From positions 1 to 15,415 of the forward strand of contig CAJUEG010000020.1 in the NCBI GenBank assembly GCA_910584835.1: 15,415 bases of DNA. Direction: 5' to 3'. This document shows, piece by piece, positions 13,736 to 15,415 of this stretch (position 1 is the stretch's first letter; each line of letters starts with the position of its first letter). The position numbers and the translations under genes were made by a program. Below the pieces are notes generated by a model. The model saw only the letters and a list, made by a program, of their open reading frames with translations. It did not search any database and had not been told where the DNA came from. This DNA comes from an uncultured Oscillospiraceae bacterium. Lineage in GTDB: Bacteria; Bacillota; Clostridia; Oscillospirales; Oscillospiraceae.

Positions 13736-14170
13736 ATGGCTGACATTATATACCCGTACAAAAAGTACAATTACAAGGTGCTCATCGACCAGTCCGAGGA
13801 GGCCGGCTTTTCCGAGGTATCCTCCCCCGATATTACGGCGGACCCCATCGAGTACCGGGAGGGCAATATGTCCGGCAAGACCCCCGGCAAGCAGCCCGGC
13901 ATTCTGAAATACTCCAACGTCACCCTCAAGCGGGGCACCACGGAATCCAAGGTGTTCTGGGACTGGATCAATGAGATCAAGTCCGGCACGGTCACCCGGA
14001 AAACCGTGGTCATCACCCTGATGGACGACGAGATGAACGAGGTGGCCTCCTGGCAGCTGGAAAAGGCGTGGCCAACCAAATACACCGCCCCCGACTTCAA
14101 CGCCACCAGCAATGAGATCGCCATTGAGAGCCTGGAGCTGGTGACGGAGGGCATCTCACGGACCGCTTAA
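13736..14170 (+). CDS. Inner tube protein 1 (gp19-like phage tail tube)
   Basis: This 144-residue protein forms the inner tube of the contractile particle. Family features are the N-terminal YKKYNYKVLIDQSEEAGFSEVS (binding to the sheath and start of the beta barrel), then EYREGNMSGKTPGKQPGILKYSNVTLKRG. A helix around VFWDWINEIKSG and the closing PTKYTAPDFNATSNEIAIESLELVTEG segment complete the pattern. GGAGGG at 13721-13726 precedes ATG 13736. It follows the sheath gene by 36 bp, the standard sheath-tube order. Confidence 0.95.
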   Translation: MADIIYPYKKYNYKVLIDQSEEAGFSEVSSPDITADPIEYREGNMSGKTPGKQPGILKYSNVTLKRGTTESKVFWDWINEIKSGTVTRKTVVITLMDDEMNEVASWQLEKAWPTKYTAPDFNATSNEIAIESLELVTEGISRTA

Positions 14171-14185
14171 AAGGAGCGTGGAAAG

Positions 14186-14554
14186 ATGGAGCTGCAAACC
14201 GTATATCCGTTTCGCCTGCCAAAGGGCTACCTGGACGAGGAGGGGACCCTGCACCGCGAGGGCCGGATGCGGCTGGCCACGGCGGGCGACGAGCTCGGCG
14301 CCCTGCGCGACCCCCGGGTGAAGGCGGACGAGAGCCGCCTGAACGCCCTGATCCTCAGCCGGGTGGTCACCATGCTGGGCACTCTGGCGGAGGTGACGCC
14401 GGAGATCATCGAAGGCCTGTTCATCTCCGACATGGAGTTTCTGCAAAACATGTACGACACCATCAACCGGGCGGAGAAGCCCCAGATCCAGGTGACCTGC
14501 CCCCACTGCGGGGAGAAATTTGTGGACGCCATAAATTTTCAGGGGGCGGGATGA
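14186..14554 (+). CDS. Tail-assembly-type protein with C-terminal CPHC motif
   Basis: This 122-residue protein occupies the slot that eCIS loci fill with a small tail-assembly protein between the two tube genes. The sequence follows that family as I know it: LPKGYLDEEGTLHREGRMRLATAGDEL, then RDPRVKADESRLNALILSRVVTMLG, then IIEGLFISDMEFLQNMYDTIN. A C-terminal CPHCGEKF half zinc-ribbon motif (only one CxxC) follows. A chaperone or baseplate-assembly role is inferred from position. AAAAGGAG at 14169-14176 precedes ATG 14186, and the stop overlaps the next start (ATGA at 14551-14554). Confidence 0.82.
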   Translation: MELQTVYPFRLPKGYLDEEGTLHREGRMRLATAGDELGALRDPRVKADESRLNALILSRVVTMLGTLAEVTPEIIEGLFISDMEFLQNMYDTINRAEKPQIQVTCPHCGEKFVDAINFQGAG

Positions 14555-14730
14555 ACCTCCAGCCGCCCAGGGAGCTGTACCGCCAGCTCTCGTTCATCTC
14601 GTACTATTTCCACTGGGGGTTGAAGGACGTGCTGGAGCTTCCTCACCTGGAGCGGGAAAAATTCTGCCGTGAGATCAGCCGGATTAACCGGGAGGCCAAC
14701 AGCCAGGAGAAAAACCTTTTTGACGTCTGA
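14551..14730 (+). CDS. Small DUF6760-like protein
   Basis: This short gene encodes 59 residues. It begins MNLQPPRELYRQLSFISYYF and continues with HWGLKDVLELPHLEREKFCREI, SRINREANSQEK. That matches the small DUF6760 proteins that follow the tail-assembly gene in eCIS loci (an ELYRELAFIAYHFHWSLDEIL-like helix pair ending in a WV/FCxEISRIN motif). Its ATG overlaps the previous stop, and it is followed by the second tube gene after 21 bp. Function is unknown; a partner of the tail-assembly protein is likely, comparable to the paired assembly-chaperone genes in phage tail operons. Confidence 0.82.
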   Translation: MNLQPPRELYRQLSFISYYFHWGLKDVLELPHLEREKFCREISRINREANSQEKNLFDV

Positions 14731-14751
14731 CAGCAAAGGAGCGTGCGCCCC

Positions 14752-15165
14752 ATGGACCCACTGTCCGCCTATGCCTTCCGCGTCTGGATCGGGAGGGATG
14801 AGTACGGCTTTTCCAAGGTATCCGGACTGAGCCGGGAGTCGGAGGCCGTCGTCTACCAGGAGGGCGGTCTCAACAGCCGGGTCCACGTGCTGCCGGGAGT
14901 GGTGAAAAATCCGGGGGTCCTCCGCCTGGAGCGGGGCGCTTACGCGGGCAAAGAGTTTCCCTTCTATCTGGTTGGGGAACGGCTGAGCGAAACGCTCCGC
15001 ATCGGCGTCCGTCCCCCCGGATTTCTCAGGAGGAAAGGAAAGGTCTATGTGCTGACAGGCCTTTGGGTAAAAAAATGGGAGGCTGGTGAGCTGGATGCGC
15101 TGCAAAACACGCTGCTTATCGACCGGTTTGAGCTCAATTACGATTATCTCTACATTTCGGAATGA
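14752..15165 (+). CDS. Inner tube-like protein 2 (gp19-like)
   Basis: This 137-residue second member of the gp19 tube family is diverged from the first. Shared features are AYAFRVWIGRDEYGFSKVSGLSRESE (strand-turn), the V.YQEGG turn, VLRLERG (matching TLKRG in tube 1), and a C-terminal LLIDRFELNYDYLYIS strand. In PVC-type particles paralogous tube proteins form the rings next to the baseplate, which is the likely role. AAAGGAG at 14735-14741 is 10 bp from ATG 14752 but only 1 bp from an in-frame GTG at 14743, so ATG 14752 is preferred. The stop (TGA 15163-15165) overlaps an ATG at 15162. Confidence 0.92.
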   Translation: MDPLSAYAFRVWIGRDEYGFSKVSGLSRESEAVVYQEGGLNSRVHVLPGVVKNPGVLRLERGAYAGKEFPFYLVGERLSETLRIGVRPPGFLRRKGKVYVLTGLWVKKWEAGELDALQNTLLIDRFELNYDYLYISE

Positions 15166-15415
15166 CCGTGCCGCCCGGCTGTCCGGCGGCCTGCGCCGGT
15201 CCCGCGCCGGCCGGCATGGGCGCGGCGGCGCCGCTCAGGAGCTGATTTACCGATGCGCGGTTCCGCCGGCGCGGACCATCCGGCAGCCCGCCCCCCAGAT
15301 CATCCACAATACGGTCCATCAGACCGTGGTCCACCTGCACCAGACCACCCACCGGCATGTGTTCAACCGGTTTACCGCCGCCGGGAGCGGCCTGTCCCTG
15401 GTCGTGGGGGGGGGG
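15162..15415 (+). CDS. Next operon gene, incomplete at window end and possibly frameshifted
   Basis: ATG 15162 overlaps the tube-2 stop in the ATGA manner used elsewhere in this operon, but its frame meets TGA at 15243-15245 after 27 residues. Another frame is open from 15071 to the window end. From about 15179 it reads like real protein (AARLSGGLRRSRAG, then QELIYRCAVPPARTIRQPAP, then HNTVHQTVVHLHQTTHRHVF), a basic start and a His/Thr/Gln-rich helical stretch. In that frame the only ATG is 15095, which would overlap tube 2 by 71 bp. The simplest reading is a gene starting at 15162 with a one-base shift between about 15180 and 15240, either real or a sequencing error. No family is recognised. 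Confidence 0.4.
15406..15415 (+). repeat. Homopolymer of ten G at the window edge
   Basis: The last ten bases are all G, directly after GTCGT, inside the open frame of the incomplete last gene (LSLVVGGG). Its true length cannot be known because the window stops here. It could be a slippage-prone tract or the degraded end of a contig. Confidence 0.85.

Noticed and set aside
1..15415. CRISPR array, tRNA, rRNA, insertion sequence or attachment site
   Set aside because: No spaced short direct repeats, no cloverleaf or rRNA-like sequence, and no transposase or integrase were seen on either strand.

Overview
The window looks like a chromosomal segment of a GC-rich, Gram-positive-type anaerobe, most likely a member of the class Clostridia (Oscillospiraceae-like). 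This is an inference. It rests on a PilM-PilN-PilO inner-membrane complex with no PilP or PilQ following it in the window, a DUF6465-like protein of the kind seen in Firmicutes, strong AGGAGG-type ribosome binding sites, and a possible Spo0A box.

Region 1 (1-3049) is the tail of a type IV pilus operon. It holds prepilin peptidase (pilD), the actin-like PilM, and the single-pass PilN and PilO proteins, tightly packed and closed by a perfect 19-bp bidirectional terminator. A GC-rich hairpin stands in front of pilD.

Region 2 (3050-4337) is a switch zone. Two short minus-strand genes lie here, a DUF6465-like protein with its own near-consensus promoter and an XRE-type regulator. A 406-bp AT-richer intergenic stretch follows. 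Its right end carries a good sigma-A-type promoter firing right (TGGACA - 17 bp - TATTAT). The spacer holds a perfect 14-bp palindrome, and a match to the Spo0A box lies just downstream of the predicted start of transcription.

Region 3 (4338-15415) is one long operon with overlapping genes: the first part of a contractile injection system (CIS, the phage-tail-like eCIS/PVC group). Its recognisable core is a Pvc16-like (DUF4255) protein, a PAAR-like DUF4280 tip protein, the sheath, a first tube protein, a tail-assembly-type protein with a CPHC motif, a 59-residue DUF6760-like protein, a second gp19-like tube protein, and a truncated or frame-disrupted next gene at the window edge. Spike, LysM, gp25, baseplate and AAA+ ATPase genes are not in the window and would be expected further right.

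The unusual part is the block in front of the core. A 589-residue protein with a baseplate/fibre-like N-terminus and an Ig-like C-terminus is followed by three predicted membrane proteins. These are a tail-anchored protein with a degenerate kinase-like segment, an 879-residue four-helix receptor that ends in a class III nucleotidyl cyclase-like domain lacking its metal-binding aspartates, and a membrane-anchored MORN-repeat protein. They are translationally coupled to one another and to the CIS genes. My working hypothesis is that they form an envelope platform that docks the CIS at the membrane and senses an external signal through pseudo-enzyme domains. No cargo or toxin gene is visible in the window.
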